Below are positions 33,614 through 43,538 of a DNA stretch of 52,942 bases, in pieces. Made by a program: the position numbers and the translations under genes. This stretch comes from DASWJZ01 sp038211615 (GTDB taxonomy: Bacteria > Pseudomonadota > Alphaproteobacteria > Rhizobiales > Afifellaceae). The DNA lies in the NCBI GenBank assembly GCA_038211615.1, contig JBBQVL010000022.1, forward strand, positions 1 to 52,942, in the 5' to 3' direction. The notes under the pieces were generated by a model. It was not told the DNA's origin. It saw only the letters and a list, made by a program, of their open reading frames with translations, and did no database searches. How positions within the stretch are numbered: position 1 is the stretch's first letter; the number at the start of each line of letters is the position of its first letter.

Positions 33614-36600
33614 ACGCTTCTCGCCGACCGATCCGCTCTCGGGCCTTTTCAACGGCCGCGCTTCGCTGACGCTCGGCGGCGTGCCGGACGGGCTGGAGGG
33701 CCGCGTGCTGGCGCGCGTCGCGGCGAGCGAGGGCACGGTTCTCTTCGTCGCCCGCGATGCCCGGGGCGTGGCGCTGGCGGAGGCGGCGCTCACCTTCTTC
33801 GCGCCGGACATCCCGACGCTGACCGTGCCGGCGTGGGACAGCCTTCCGTACGACCGCGTCTCGCCCAATCCGGAAATCTCCGCCGAGCGCATGAGCGCCC
33901 TCCACCGGCTCCTTGCGCCGCACAAGGGACCGCGCGTGGTGTTCACCACGGCGAACGCCATCGTCCAGCGTCTGCCGGACCGCGAGAGCGTGGCGGTGCG
34001 TGCGCTTCGGATGGCGCCTGGCAACGCGGTCGGGATGGACAGCCTCTCCCGCTGGCTGGAGGCGAACGGCTTCGACCGCACGGCGACCGTGCGGGATCTC
34101 GGCGAATACGCGGTGCGCGGCGGCATCCTCGACCTCTGGGCGCCGGGCACGCCGAACCCGATCCGCCTCGACTTCTTCGGCGATACGCTGGAGACGATCC
34201 GCCCCTTCGCGCCCGACACCCAGCGCACCAGCGGCTCGCTGCCGAACCTGAGCCTCGTGCCGGCGAACGAGGCGGTGCTGACCGAGGAGACAATCAGCCG
34301 CTTCCGGCAGAATTATCGCGCAGCCTTCGGCGCCGTGTTCGGCAACGATCCGCTCTACGAGGCGGTGAGCGAGGGTCGGCGCTTCGCCGGCATGGAGCAT
34401 TGGCTGCCGTTCTTCTACGAGAAGCTCGAAACGCTGTTCGCCTATCTTCCCGATGCGCCGGTCATCGTCGGGCATCTGGCGGAGGAGGCGCTCGCCGACC
34501 GGCAGGCGCAGATCCGCGATCACTACCAGGCGCGGCAGGAGGCGATGGGGAAGGGCGCATCGGCCGGCTCGGTGCCCTACAAGCCGATCCCGCCCGACGC
34601 GCTCTACCTCTCGGCGGACGAGTGGCAGGGGCATCTCGCCGCCCGCAAGCATGCCCGCCTCAGCCCCTTCGTCGAGGCGCAGGGCTCAGGCCCGGCGATC
34701 GACATCGGCGGGCGCACCGGCCGCTCGTTCGCGGCGGAACGCGCCGCCGGCGACGTGAACGTCTTCGACGCGCTCGTCGGCCATGTCGGCAACCTGGAGA
34801 AGGCCGGACGGAAGGTGATGCTCGCCTCGTGGAGCGAGGGCGCGCGCGACCGGCTCGGCCAGGTGCTGATCGACCACGGCCTGATCGCGCTGAAGCCGGT
34901 GGCGAGCTGGAGCGAGCTGCAAGCGCTGCCGAAAAACACGGTGGGCCTGGCCGTGCTGGCGCTGGAGACTGGCTTCGAGGCGCCCGACATCGCTGTCATC
35001 GGCGACCAGGATGTGCTCGGCGACCGCTACGTTCGCGCCGGCCGCAAAAGGAAGCGCGCGGCCGATGCGCTGACGGAGGTGGCGAGCCTCGCGCAGGGCG
35101 ATCTCGTCGTCCATGTCGACCACGGCATCGGTCGCTTCGCGGGCCTTCGCACCATCGAGGCGGCCGGCGCGCCGCATGATTGCCTTGAAATCCTCTACGC
35201 CGGCAACGACCGGCTGTTCCTGCCCGTGGAGAATATCGAGCTCCTGACCCGCTACGGCGCGGAGGGGTCCGCTGCCGATCTCGACCGGCTCGGCGGCGTC
35301 GGCTGGCAGACGCGCAAGGCGCGGCTGAAGAAGCGCATCCGCGACATGGCGGAGCAGCTCATCAAGACCGCCGCTGCACGCCTGACGCGCGCCGCCCCAG
35401 CGCTGCCGCCGCCCGCAGGGCTCTACGACGAGTTCGCCGCGCGCTTCCCCTACGAGGAGACCGAAGACCAGAGCGCGGCGATCGAGGCGACGCTCGACGA
35501 CCTCTCCGCCGGCCGCCCGATGGACCGGCTGGTCTGCGGCGACGTCGGGTTCGGCAAGACCGAGGTGGCGCTCCGCGCCGCCTTCGTCGCCGCCATGAAC
35601 GGCAAGCAGGTCGCGCTGGTCGCCCCGACCACGCTGCTCGCCCGCCAGCACACGCGCACCTTCCTGGAGCGCTTCCGCGGGCTGCCGGTGAATATCGGCC
35701 AGGCCTCGCGCCTCGTTGGCGCGAAGGAGCTGGCGCAGGTGAAGGCAGGCATCGCCGACGGCACGATCGACATCGCCATAGGCACGCACGCGCTGCTCGG
35801 CAAGGCGATCGACTTCAAGGACCTCGGCCTCCTGATCGTCGACGAGGAGCAGCACTTCGGCGTCAAGCACAAGGAGCGGCTGAAGGAACTGCGCGCCCAC
35901 ATCCACGTGCTGACGCTCTCCGCGACGCCGATCCCGCGCACGCTGCAACTGGCGCTGACCGGCGTGCGCGACCTCTCGATGATCGCCACGCCGCCGATCG
36001 ACCGGCTCGCGGTCAGGACCTTCATCTCCCCGTTCGACACGCTGACGATCCGCGAGGCGCTGCTGCGGGAAAGACTGCGCGGCGGCCAGTCCTTCTACGT
36101 CGTGCCGCGCATCTCCGACCTCGCCGAGATCAAGGAATTTCTGGACGACAATCTGCCGGAGGCGAAGGTCGGCGTGGCGCACGGGCAGATGCCCTCCACC
36201 CAGCTCGAGCAGGTGATGAACGCCTTCTACGACGGGCAGTACGACATCCTGCTCTCCACCACGATCGTGGAGTCGGGCCTCGACATCCCGCGCGCCAACA
36301 CCCTCGTCGTGCACCGCGCCGACATTTTTGGGCTGGCGCAGCTCTACCAGCTCCGCGGCCGCATCGGCCGCTCAAAGCTCCGCGCCTATTCGCTGTTCAC
36401 CCACTCCGCCAAGAAGAAGCTCACCGACACCGCGCAGCGGCGGCTGAAAGTGCTGCAATCGCTCGACACGCTCGGCGCCGGTTTTCAGCTCGCCTCGCAC
36501 GATCTGGATATCCGCGGCTCCGGAAATCTCCTCGGCGAGGAGCAGTCCGGCCACATCAAGGAGGTCGGCTTCGAGCTTTATCAACAGATGCTCGAAGAGG

Positions 36601-37112
36601 CGGTGGCGAGCCTCAAGGCCGGCGGCGAGGATCTCTCCGACGAGCGCTGGTCGCCGCAGATCACCGTCGGCATGTCCGTGATGATCCCGGAGGTCTACGT
36701 GCCCGACCTGCAGCTCCGCATGAACCTCTACCGCCGCCTCGCCGACCTCGACGATTCGGAGGAGATCGACGCCTTCGGCGCGGAAATGATCGACCGCTTC
36801 GGCCCGCTGCCCGAGGAGGTCGAGCATCTCCTGAAAATCGTCTACGTGAAGGCGCTCTGCCGCCGCGCCAACGTGGAGAAGGTGGACGCCGGCCCGAAGG
36901 GCGCGGTCATCGCCTTCCGCGGCAACGCGTTCGCCGAGCCCGCGGCGCTGATCAAGATGATCGCCGGAGAGGGGTCACTCGCCAAGGTGCGGCCGGACCA
37001 GCGGGTGGTGTTCATCCGGGACTGGGAGAGCCCGGCGGATCGGCTCAAGGGGGTGGCGGGGATATTGCAGCGGCTGGTGGGGCTGGCGGAGAAGGGGAAG
37101 AAGGCGGCTTAG
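33600..37112 (+). CDS. mfd: Transcription-repair coupling factor Mfd
   Basis: 1170 aa from ATG 33600, overlapping the end of sdhE. Mfd removes RNA polymerase stalled at lesions and recruits UvrA. Order of domains: UvrB-like N-terminal part (LTVPAWDSLPYDRVSPNPEI), the CarD-like RNA-polymerase interaction domain (LAQGDLVVHVDHGIGRFAGL near 495), the SF2 translocase with Walker A CGDVGFGKTEVAL near 645, DEEQHFGVKHKERLK near 747, TLSATPIPRTLQLAL, ESGLDIPRANT and QLRGRIGRS, then the C-terminal TRCF domain. Length is normal. Confidence 0.97.
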   Translation: MTKAERFSPTDPLSGLFNGRASLTLGGVPDGLEGRVLARVAASEGTVLFVARDARGVALAEAALTFFAPDIPTLTVPAWDSLPYDRVSPNPEISAERMSALHRLLAPHKGPRVVFTTANAIVQRLPDRESVAVRALRMAPGNAVGMDSLSRWLEANGFDRTATVRDLGEYAVRGGILDLWAPGTPNPIRLDFFGDTLETIRPFAPDTQRTSGSLPNLSLVPANEAVLTEETISRFRQNYRAAFGAVFGNDPLYEAVSEGRRFAGMEHWLPFFYEKLETLFAYLPDAPVIVGHLAEEALADRQAQIRDHYQARQEAMGKGASAGSVPYKPIPPDALYLSADEWQGHLAARKHARLSPFVEAQGSGPAIDIGGRTGRSFAAERAAGDVNVFDALVGHVGNLEKAGRKVMLASWSEGARDRLGQVLIDHGLIALKPVASWSELQALPKNTVGLAVLALETGFEAPDIAVIGDQDVLGDRYVRAGRKRKRAADALTEVASLAQGDLVVHVDHGIGRFAGLRTIEAAGAPHDCLEILYAGNDRLFLPVENIELLTRYGAEGSAADLDRLGGVGWQTRKARLKKRIRDMAEQLIKTAAARLTRAAPALPPPAGLYDEFAARFPYEETEDQSAAIEATLDDLSAGRPMDRLVCGDVGFGKTEVALRAAFVAAMNGKQVALVAPTTLLARQHTRTFLERFRGLPVNIGQASRLVGAKELAQVKAGIADGTIDIAIGTHALLGKAIDFKDLGLLIVDEEQHFGVKHKERLKELRAHIHVLTLSATPIPRTLQLALTGVRDLSMIATPPIDRLAVRTFISPFDTLTIREALLRERLRGGQSFYVVPRISDLAEIKEFLDDNLPEAKVGVAHGQMPSTQLEQVMNAFYDGQYDILLSTTIVESGLDIPRANTLVVHRADIFGLAQLYQLRGRIGRSKLRAYSLFTHSAKKKLTDTAQRRLKVLQSLDTLGAGFQLASHDLDIRGSGNLLGEEQSGHIKEVGFELYQQMLEEAVASLKAGGEDLSDERWSPQITVGMSVMIPEVYVPDLQLRMNLYRRLADLDDSEEIDAFGAEMIDRFGPLPEEVEHLLKIVYVKALCRRANVEKVDAGPKGAVIAFRGNAFAEPAALIKMIAGEGSLAKVRPDQRVVFIRDWESPADRLKGVAGILQRLVGLAEKGKKAA

Positions 37113-37175
37113 TCTAATTTGGACTTTCGAGCGGTGGTCCCACACTGAGGACTGCGGCGGCGGCTCAGCGGTTCA

Positions 37176-39674
37176 TTAGGAAATATCGGGCTGTGTGCCT
37201 TCTCTTGTTGCTTCCCGGCCGGTCCAACGGCCATTGGTGCCATAGTTTCTTTGGGCAGACTCAATCACCCATCGGACGTTCGACTCGAAACGGTCCTCGT
37301 TGACGGTCAAGGGGTTCGTGACCCACTCATTTGCTAACCATCGCCTCACGGCCTCATCCGCCAAATGTTGCGCGCTCGCTTTCATGTGCTGATAGAATAA
37401 ACGCACGCGGGCCATCCTAAGTTTGACGCGGCTCACGACATCACGTTCGGCATGGATTGCATCCGTCGTTTCTCTCAGCGTCTCCCAAATGCCTTCATCA
37501 GCAATGAAGGTGTCATACATCGTATTTTCGATATACATCACGTCGGAACAAAGCTCGCGAATAATATACCCACCAAGCCTCGATGGAACATACGTCGCTT
37601 GAAAACTTGGGTCGGTATGCGATTCGGTAAAGAGGAATCTAAGCTCGGATAAATCAGTCAGGACCCGCATAACGATTTCTTCGCCGAATCCAATTGACCT
37701 TCCTATCTCTTGAATAGCCGTCCCCTGGACTCCCCTAAAGGAGCCAGCGCTTGCTGCTGTTACAATGCCATTCATCAGAAACATCCGCAGCATCTGCGCC
37801 GATGTAAGAGACACGCGCGAATCAAAGATGTTTCCGACCGAGGAATACTCCTCGTGATAAACGCGCCGGCTGCCTAGCATAATTGCACGAAGAGCCTCAT
37901 GCCGCGGCATCACATATTTTCTGCCCCGAGCGTGCACCTGTAGTGCGCGAGCCGGGGCTGTGTAGCCGTGGCGGAGGAACTCGCGTGTCATTCTCAGTGC
38001 GTTGCGTATGTCCCCAGTCGCAAACACCTCGATCAGATTGCCAATCTCGGTACCAAGAACAGAATTCCGCAAGATCCCGATGACGTCAGCGAGGTTCTCA
38101 ACATGCATCTTCGCGCCATTTTCAGCGACAAAGTCGCCTGAAACGCCATTTAGTAATCCCTCCGCCACAAAGAACCTTCGCGACAGTACCGCCTTCACGG
38201 GCGGCGGATCGATCGCTATTGCGTCAAAATCAAAAGCATCAAAGACAGGTAGATTGCGATGCCGAACGTAAGTCGCCTCGCGTAGCGCAAGCACAAGGCC
38301 GACGCCGATTCTGCGTGCAAGCGCCATAGCTTCGCCAAATAATTTCTCCTGAAAATCTACTGAATCAAATTGATCAACATTATCAATGACTATGAAGACA
38401 CTTGTATTCCGCGCAGCATATCTTAAGACAACGTCCACATAGGGCACCACCTTATTATAATCACTCATGAGTAGCTCAGATATTCTTCGCCTCCTCTCTC
38501 CCTCGTCGCCAGCAAGTAAATGTAAGGGTCCACGAAAAAGAGCCGCAATTTGCTCTCCGTAAGCATGTTGGATGCACCGATCATAGTCCGAGAGATAGCG
38601 CTCGGCGTCGATATAGTCCCGCAATCTCGCGTAGATGAAGTCTACTGGAGAGGAATCTGGTCCGAGACTTCTCAGATCGATGTATATCCAGTGCGGATAA
38701 GGGCGCTCGCCGGTCGGGGCGAAGAGAGATGCGGCAGCGACATCCCTGGTGTAGTCGATAAATGTTGTCTTGCCCGCACCGACCGGACCCAGAACAAGGA
38801 GCGCTAGAGGACGAGACTCCGAGGCAGCACTGCGGATTATTCCCGAAAGATAGCCACTTCGTTCATTTCGCAACGGCCGGACTGCTCCGGTGACCGGCGC
38901 TGTGCGTTGGGTAATTCTCATGCGAATCCGTCGATCGAAGCGCATTCGGTCAGCTGACGGAACATAGCATTTTTGGAGAAGCTCAGCGTTGTGCCGTACG
39001 GCTTCTTCGGTGAACGCAGCTACCACTGCTGGCTCGATGAGTGCATAGAGTTCGCTGCCAGATCCCTTCGTTGGACTGCTTTCGTAGTATCGGTTCAGTC
39101 GTCTTTCGATAAGCTGATCCTCGAGCCTTCCCAGTAGTTCGTTTTCCAGCGAACCACTAACGACCGCAGCGCGGGACAGCAGGTCAGAAAACTCCTGATA
39201 ATCATCCTCCAAGCAGGATCGGAGACTGGGAAAGATAATCGCTGATGACTGTTCGAATGGAATTTCATCGACTCGGGTGGCGGGGAAGATAACCCACTGG
39301 GCACCGTTAGTGACGGACGCGAAAGGGATCGAGAGTCTGCGAGCGTAATCTCGGGCCTGGATTAGATACTCACCGATGTTCGTCCGAAGCAGCCTCCTGA
39401 TGAGTACTCTCCTTTGGTTCGGAAGGTCATCAAACGTCGCGCCAATTCTCTTAGCTTCGACAACTAGGGAGGTCATCGCGGTAGACAGGACGTAATCTGC
39501 AAATGTAGTCGTTCCGTCTTCTGACGAACGGACTTCGACAGATACGTCATCGTGGGTCCATTCGAGGACTCCAAAGACAATTTGGTCGATGAGCTTCAAT
39601 CGCGTGTCCGCTTCATTCGCGGAATGAAGGGAGAGCGCGCCGTAAATGTCCAAGAGCTCGCGTGGTGTTGCCAT
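37176..39674 (-). CDS. PD-(D/E)XK nuclease fused to P-loop NTPase (antiphage-defence candidate)
   Basis: 832 aa. Residues about 20-135 look like an HsdR-type nuclease domain: ADY (D60), VVEAKR (E73, K75), QARDYA (Q106) and SIPFASVTNGAQWVIF, the usual type I restriction nuclease order. Residues 290-310 hold Walker A LGPVGAGKTTF and about 425-435 Walker B VFIVIDNVDQF, followed by LVLALREATY (sensor-like Arg) and a long helical C-terminal half, as in STAND or KAP-type regulated NTPases. No membrane helices. No methyltransferase or specificity gene is beside it, so it is not a standard restriction system. The gene is markedly less GC-rich than mfd upstream and the cupin gene downstream. Defence is inferred from architecture; specific system not identified. 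Confidence 0.75.
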   Translation of the reverse strand: MATPRELLDIYGALSLHSANEADTRLKLIDQIVFGVLEWTHDDVSVEVRSSEDGTTTFADYVLSTAMTSLVVEAKRIGATFDDLPNQRRVLIRRLLRTNIGEYLIQARDYARRLSIPFASVTNGAQWVIFPATRVDEIPFEQSSAIIFPSLRSCLEDDYQEFSDLLSRAAVVSGSLENELLGRLEDQLIERRLNRYYESSPTKGSGSELYALIEPAVVAAFTEEAVRHNAELLQKCYVPSADRMRFDRRIRMRITQRTAPVTGAVRPLRNERSGYLSGIIRSAASESRPLALLVLGPVGAGKTTFIDYTRDVAAASLFAPTGERPYPHWIYIDLRSLGPDSSPVDFIYARLRDYIDAERYLSDYDRCIQHAYGEQIAALFRGPLHLLAGDEGERRRRISELLMSDYNKVVPYVDVVLRYAARNTSVFIVIDNVDQFDSVDFQEKLFGEAMALARRIGVGLVLALREATYVRHRNLPVFDAFDFDAIAIDPPPVKAVLSRRFFVAEGLLNGVSGDFVAENGAKMHVENLADVIGILRNSVLGTEIGNLIEVFATGDIRNALRMTREFLRHGYTAPARALQVHARGRKYVMPRHEALRAIMLGSRRVYHEEYSSVGNIFDSRVSLTSAQMLRMFLMNGIVTAASAGSFRGVQGTAIQEIGRSIGFGEEIVMRVLTDLSELRFLFTESHTDPSFQATYVPSRLGGYIIRELCSDVMYIENTMYDTFIADEGIWETLRETTDAIHAERDVVSRVKLRMARVRLFYQHMKASAQHLADEAVRRWLANEWVTNPLTVNEDRFESNVRWVIESAQRNYGTNGRWTGREATREGTQPDIS

Positions 39675-39843
39675 CTTGTCAGGTTAGAGGCGAATCCGAA
39701 CACTAGCAACTGGGGTTACTACTGATGCCGCAACAGATAGGTGCGTCAAATGATGAAATCCGCTTCTTCCTCGGGAGAGTGTGGAAGGCCGCCCATCCGC
39801 TGGGCGCAGATGAGCGCGATCGCTAGCCACAACGGACACCTCC

Positions 39844-40299
39844 ATGCCCAAGGTCGTCCTCTCCGGCGGTCCGCGCCACATCGGCACCGGCTACCCGCCA
39901 CCCTTCGCCGCGCCCTCCGCCGACCGCATCCGTCAGCGGCTCGGCGATGCCGGCGGGCTGACCGGCATCAACCTCATGCATCTCCCGCCGGGCAACTGGT
40001 CCTGCCAGCGGCACTGGCATTCCCACGAGGACGAGTTCGTCTTTGTCCTCGAAGGCGAGCTCGTGCTGATCGAGGATCAAGGCGAGACGCTGCTCCGCGC
40101 CGGCGATTTCGCCGCCTTTCCGAAAAACACCGGCAACGGCCATCACCTGATCAACCGGTCCGCCGAGGTCGCCGTCTATCTCGAAGGCGGCTCGCGCGAG
40201 CCGGCCGACGTCACCACCTACTCCGACATCGACATGATGATCGCCAATTCCGACGGCCGCTTCACCCACAAGGACGGCACGCCATATATCGCATCATAG
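39844..40299 (+). CDS. Cupin-domain protein
   Basis: 151 aa. Cupin motif 1 is WSCQRHWHSHEDEFVFVLEGEL (HxH, E) near 53-74 and motif 2 is DFAAFPKNTGNGHHLINRS near 91-109, giving a likely 3-His/1-Glu metal site. Cytoplasmic single-domain bicupin-like fold; similar proteins in alphaproteobacteria are annotated only as cupins. The start ATG has CGGACACC upstream, a poor ribosome site. Function unknown. Confidence 0.88.
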   Translation: MPKVVLSGGPRHIGTGYPPPFAAPSADRIRQRLGDAGGLTGINLMHLPPGNWSCQRHWHSHEDEFVFVLEGELVLIEDQGETLLRAGDFAAFPKNTGNGHHLINRSAEVAVYLEGGSREPADVTTYSDIDMMIANSDGRFTHKDGTPYIAS

Positions 40300-40326
40300 C
40301 GAATACGCTGCCCATGAGGGAGCACC

Positions 40327-40977
40327 CTAGTACATCGTCTGCTTGTACTCCTCCTCCAGATCCGCATCCCTCTTGCGCATTTCATCTTCGTCGTCTGGGG
40401 CGCCGGTCGTCTGGTCCAGGATGATCTTGATGAGCGAGGGCATCGTGCCGCGATCCTGAAAATGCTCGGGGTTCCACAATTGCGAGCGCCGGAAGGCCTT
40501 CGCGCAATGCAGGAAGACCTCATCCACCTTGACGACGATCGCGAGCTTGGGCGTGCGGTCGTTGACGCGCATGCTCTCCAGCAGCTCGGGGTCCGTCACG
40601 AGGCTGGCACGGCCATTTACTCGCAGCGTGTCGTCGAACCCCGGAATGATGAACAGGAGCCCGACGCGAGGGTTGGCCAGGATGTTGACCTGGCTGTCGA
40701 GGCGGTTGTTGCCGGGCCGGTCGGGAATGGCCAGGGTGTGGCGATCGAGGATCTTCACGAAGCCGACGGGGTCGCCGCGGGGGCTGACATCGGCCTTGCC
40801 GTCGAGGCCCTGCGTGCCGATGCAGAGGAATGGCGAACGCGCGATGAAAGCCTGAGCATGCTTGTCGAGCGAACCCTGCATCTTCTGGATGGCCAGGGCA
40901 TGCGTCGGCTGAAACAGGCTTCGCAACGGGGCTTCGTCTGTTATCGCGAACTCCGGATTGACCTCATATTCCTTCAT
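40327..40977 (-). CDS. PPOX-class FMN-binding flavoprotein (pyridoxamine-phosphate-oxidase-like)
   Basis: 216 aa from ATG 40977 (MKEYEVNPEFAIT); the frame stays open upstream to 41112 but without family features. FMN-binding split-barrel motifs: FLCIGTQGLDGKADVSPRGDP near 74-94, ILDRHTLAIPDRPGNNRLDS near 100-119 and VGLLFIIPGFDDTLRVNGRA near 131-150, then a FLHCAKAFRRSQLW segment. This matches the MSMEG_1061-like PPOX subgroup rather than PdxH. Redox role inferred; substrate unknown. Converges with the cupin gene. Confidence 0.85.
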   Translation of the reverse strand: MKEYEVNPEFAITDEAPLRSLFQPTHALAIQKMQGSLDKHAQAFIARSPFLCIGTQGLDGKADVSPRGDPVGFVKILDRHTLAIPDRPGNNRLDSQVNILANPRVGLLFIIPGFDDTLRVNGRASLVTDPELLESMRVNDRTPKLAIVVKVDEVFLHCAKAFRRSQLWNPEHFQDRGTMPSLIKIILDQTTGAPDDEDEMRKRDADLEEEYKQTMY

Positions 40978-41332
40978 TGTGCTGTCTCTCGAAGTTCTCT
41001 TTGCCAGGCTGGACCAGCCCCATCTGAGCCGGCGCTTGCTGGCCATGGAGAAGGATCGTTTCGCTTCACCGCCGGATGACCCTTCGTCTTCCGAAGCATG
41101 GCGGCCGACCACTTCAGTAAGGGAGGCCGCATTTTGTCAACAGAGCAAGGTCTGTCCGGCGCGATTGCCGCTTGTCTCAAAGGCGGCTCGCACCAGACCG
41201 CTGGCGCCACCACTGCTGAGATCGACAACGATGAGCACGAGCGCAAGGGCCGGTTCACGGCGCGCGCCGCTCACCCCGCATTAACCACACCGCACTTTGC
41301 GCTCGGGCTTTAGCGGTTTCTCAGTGCGGCTG
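40978..41332. other. Intergenic region without supported genes
   Basis: This 355-bp stretch lies between divergent genes (flavoprotein and diguanylate cyclase). Short open frames on both strands (for example 41098-41313 forward) have no ribosome sites and no recognisable products. No clear promoter or repeat was found. Confidence 0.5.
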
Positions 41333-43093
41333 ATGTTTGCTCGCCTGCCGCAATTGGCGCATGGGGGCGTGAAGGTCTTGAACCTGGGCAGTTTCTACAA
41401 GCCGCTTCTGGACCGGACCGATTTTCGCGTGCAGCTCGCGCTGGCGATGAGCCTGCTCTGTTTTCTGATCGTCGCGACGCTGGCGATCGGCGCCTCTGTG
41501 GTCGGCGAACGGGAAGCCCGCGGCGCCACTTCGGAAGGGCTGGTGGGCCTCGCTGCGACGCTGGCGGACAGGCTGGCCCGCGGCGCCGACCAGCGCGCCG
41601 GCATGGTGGAGGTGCTCGCCCGCATCGAGGCGATCAAGCCGGTGCTTGCCGGAGATCCACCGGCGGCCCGGAAGCTTCTTGAACAGACGCTCGCTTCGAT
41701 TCAGGGGGGCCGCTGGTTCCGCTTCGCTTCCGCCGACGGCACGGTGACGGTGGCGGCGGAAGGCTCGCGCGAAGGGTTCTCCGCGGGCGGCCGCAGCTGG
41801 TTCGAACACGGGCTGCAGGGTACGATTGTCGAGCAGGCAGACGAGCTGTCCTATTCACTGAGCGGGCTTGCGCCGGACGGCGAGCCGTACCCGATCATCG
41901 ATCTTGCTTCGCCCGTCCGCGACGCCAACGGCAAGCCGGTCGGCGTGCTGGCATTCTCGCTGAACTGGCTGTGGGCTGCCAATCTTCGGCAACAGACGTT
42001 GAACCGCAGCAGCCAGTGGCAGACGAAGGAACTCTGGATCCTGTCGCGAGACGGCCGGATGATCGTCGGGCCGTCCATTGGCTCGAAGCCATATTCCGAC
42101 GCGGTCCTCGCGCAGATGCTCGATCAGAATCGTGGCTCGTTCAGCGACGGTTCGAAAAAAGACAGGATGCTCACGGGTTTCGCCGTGATGCAAGACCGTC
42201 CCTCGCTCGGCTGGATCGTGATCGCCCGGCAGCCGGAGGCGATTGCGTTCGCTACCGCCCACCACGTCGTTTCCGTCATCCTGATCCTGGGACTTCTGAC
42301 GGCGATGCTCGGAATCGTCGCTTCTCTTTACCTGGCGAACCGCGTGTCGCAGCCCATCATGAAGCTTGCGCATGAGGCGGACCTGATCGAGCGGCACTCC
42401 GTCGAGATGCTGCCTCGCGTGCGCGGCTCGCGCGAGGTGGTGCGGCTGTCGAGCGCGCTCCGTGCGCTCATCCTGCGCATCGGCTTCGCCGAGGAGCGGA
42501 CTGCGGCCGCCGAGTTGCGCGCCGCCGACGCCGCGACGCGCCTCAGCGATGACATCGCTCGGCTGCGCAATCTCGCCGACACCGACACGCTGACGAAGCT
42601 CCTCAACCGTCGCCGGTTCCTCGATCTCGCGTACGAGGCGATGGATGGATTCCGCGAGACTGGGCGCGGTTTCGGCATCCTGATGATCGACGTCGACCGA
42701 TTCAAGTCGGTGAACGACCGGTTCGGACATCCGGCAGGAGACCGCGCGATACAGTGGGTCGCGGCGAAGATCATCGGGAGCGTGCGCCCCAATGACCTCG
42801 CCGCGCGCTTCGGCGGCGAGGAATTTATCGTGCTGGTCGCCGAAATCTCAATGGAGGGCGCGGAGGAACTCGCCGAGCGCATCAGGCTCTCGATCGCCTC
42901 CGAGCCGCTGACCGGCGTCGGGGACGACCTGCAGATCACAGTGAGCATCGGCGTCGCGCTCACCGAGAAGAGCGATGTGGATGTCGAGGAGCTGATCGGG
43001 CGCGCGGACCTCGGCCTCTACCGCGCCAAGGCCACGGGCCGCAACGCTGTCGTAGCCGTCGCGGGAGGCACTCCCGCCCGGCGCGTGGCGTAA
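41333..43093 (+). CDS. Membrane sensor diguanylate cyclase (Cache-GGDEF)
   Basis: 586 aa from ATG 41333 (in-frame GTG 41324 and TTG 41297 are alternatives). A transmembrane helix near 33-58 leads to a periplasmic double-Cache-like sensor of about 240 residues (GRSWFEHGLQG, YPIIDLASPVRDANGKPVGVLAFSL), then a second helix (VVSVILILGLLTAMLGIVASLYLA), a HAMP-like segment, a coiled coil and the GGDEF domain. The active-site loop is FGGEEF near 493, and the inhibitory I-site RxxD is present as RPND five residues before it. It should make c-di-GMP with product inhibition. It may act opposite to the EAL protein at 11785. Confidence 0.93.
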   Translation: MFARLPQLAHGGVKVLNLGSFYKPLLDRTDFRVQLALAMSLLCFLIVATLAIGASVVGEREARGATSEGLVGLAATLADRLARGADQRAGMVEVLARIEAIKPVLAGDPPAARKLLEQTLASIQGGRWFRFASADGTVTVAAEGSREGFSAGGRSWFEHGLQGTIVEQADELSYSLSGLAPDGEPYPIIDLASPVRDANGKPVGVLAFSLNWLWAANLRQQTLNRSSQWQTKELWILSRDGRMIVGPSIGSKPYSDAVLAQMLDQNRGSFSDGSKKDRMLTGFAVMQDRPSLGWIVIARQPEAIAFATAHHVVSVILILGLLTAMLGIVASLYLANRVSQPIMKLAHEADLIERHSVEMLPRVRGSREVVRLSSALRALILRIGFAEERTAAAELRAADAATRLSDDIARLRNLADTDTLTKLLNRRRFLDLAYEAMDGFRETGRGFGILMIDVDRFKSVNDRFGHPAGDRAIQWVAAKIIGSVRPNDLAARFGGEEFIVLVAEISMEGAEELAERIRLSIASEPLTGVGDDLQITVSIGVALTEKSDVDVEELIGRADLGLYRAKATGRNAVVAVAGGTPARRVA

Positions 43094-43127
43094 AGGGACG
43101 TCGTAGGTTTCGAGGGCTTCGAGGCGC

Positions 43128-43379
43128 TCAGTGCGGCTTCGGCGAGGTTCTTCCTGCCGACGCTCTCCCCAAGGTCACATCGACATCCGCGAGCGCCGCT
43201 TCGGCGAACAGGCGGTTGCGCAAATCCTGCGCTGAGAATGCGGAAGGATAATCCGCGCCGATTCGCGCCGCGCTATGGGAAATGGCCAGAGCCTTGCCTT
43301 GCTCGCGCGCGTCCGAAACCGATTCCTGCACCGCCTGCGCCACCAGGTTCCGAATGTAGAAGCCCACGCCGATGCCCAT
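43128..43379 (-). CDS. Small uncharacterised protein
   Basis: 83 aa from ATG 43379, supported by GGGAGG eight bases upstream on the minus strand. It begins MGIGVGFYIRNLVAQAVQESV, an amphipathic helical start, and ends in a Ser/Lys/Pro tail. One weak hydrophobic patch but no proper membrane helix. The longer open frame to 44831 is antisense to the hydrolase and dehydrogenase genes and is ignored. Divergent from the exported hydrolase. No family recognised. Confidence 0.6.
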   Translation of the reverse strand: MGIGVGFYIRNLVAQAVQESVSDAREQGKALAISHSAARIGADYPSAFSAQDLRNRLFAEAALADVDVTLGRASAGRTSPKPH

Positions 43380-43538
43380 GTGCCTAGCCTCCCGCCGATC
43401 TTCGTCGGCACTTGAGGGCAACGGGTGAGCCGGCACGTTGTTCCGCTCATCGCCGGCGCTGAAAGCGTTTTGCCGCACGGCGCGTTCGCATTTTCCTCGT
43501 ATAGAGACGGTCCTTGAGCCGGGCAAAAAGGAGCCAGC

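Noticed and set aside
32984..34228. Long version of the antitoxin frame
   Set aside because: The ParD domain and ribosome site fix the start at 33223; the upstream part is antisense to sdhE and mfd.
40974..41258. 94-codon minus-strand frame upstream of the flavoprotein
   Set aside because: Low-complexity Pro/Arg/Ser translation overlapping the flavoprotein leader; no support.
41098..41313. 71-codon plus-strand frame in the 40978-41332 gap
   Set aside because: No ribosome site, no recognisable pattern, and competing frames on both strands.
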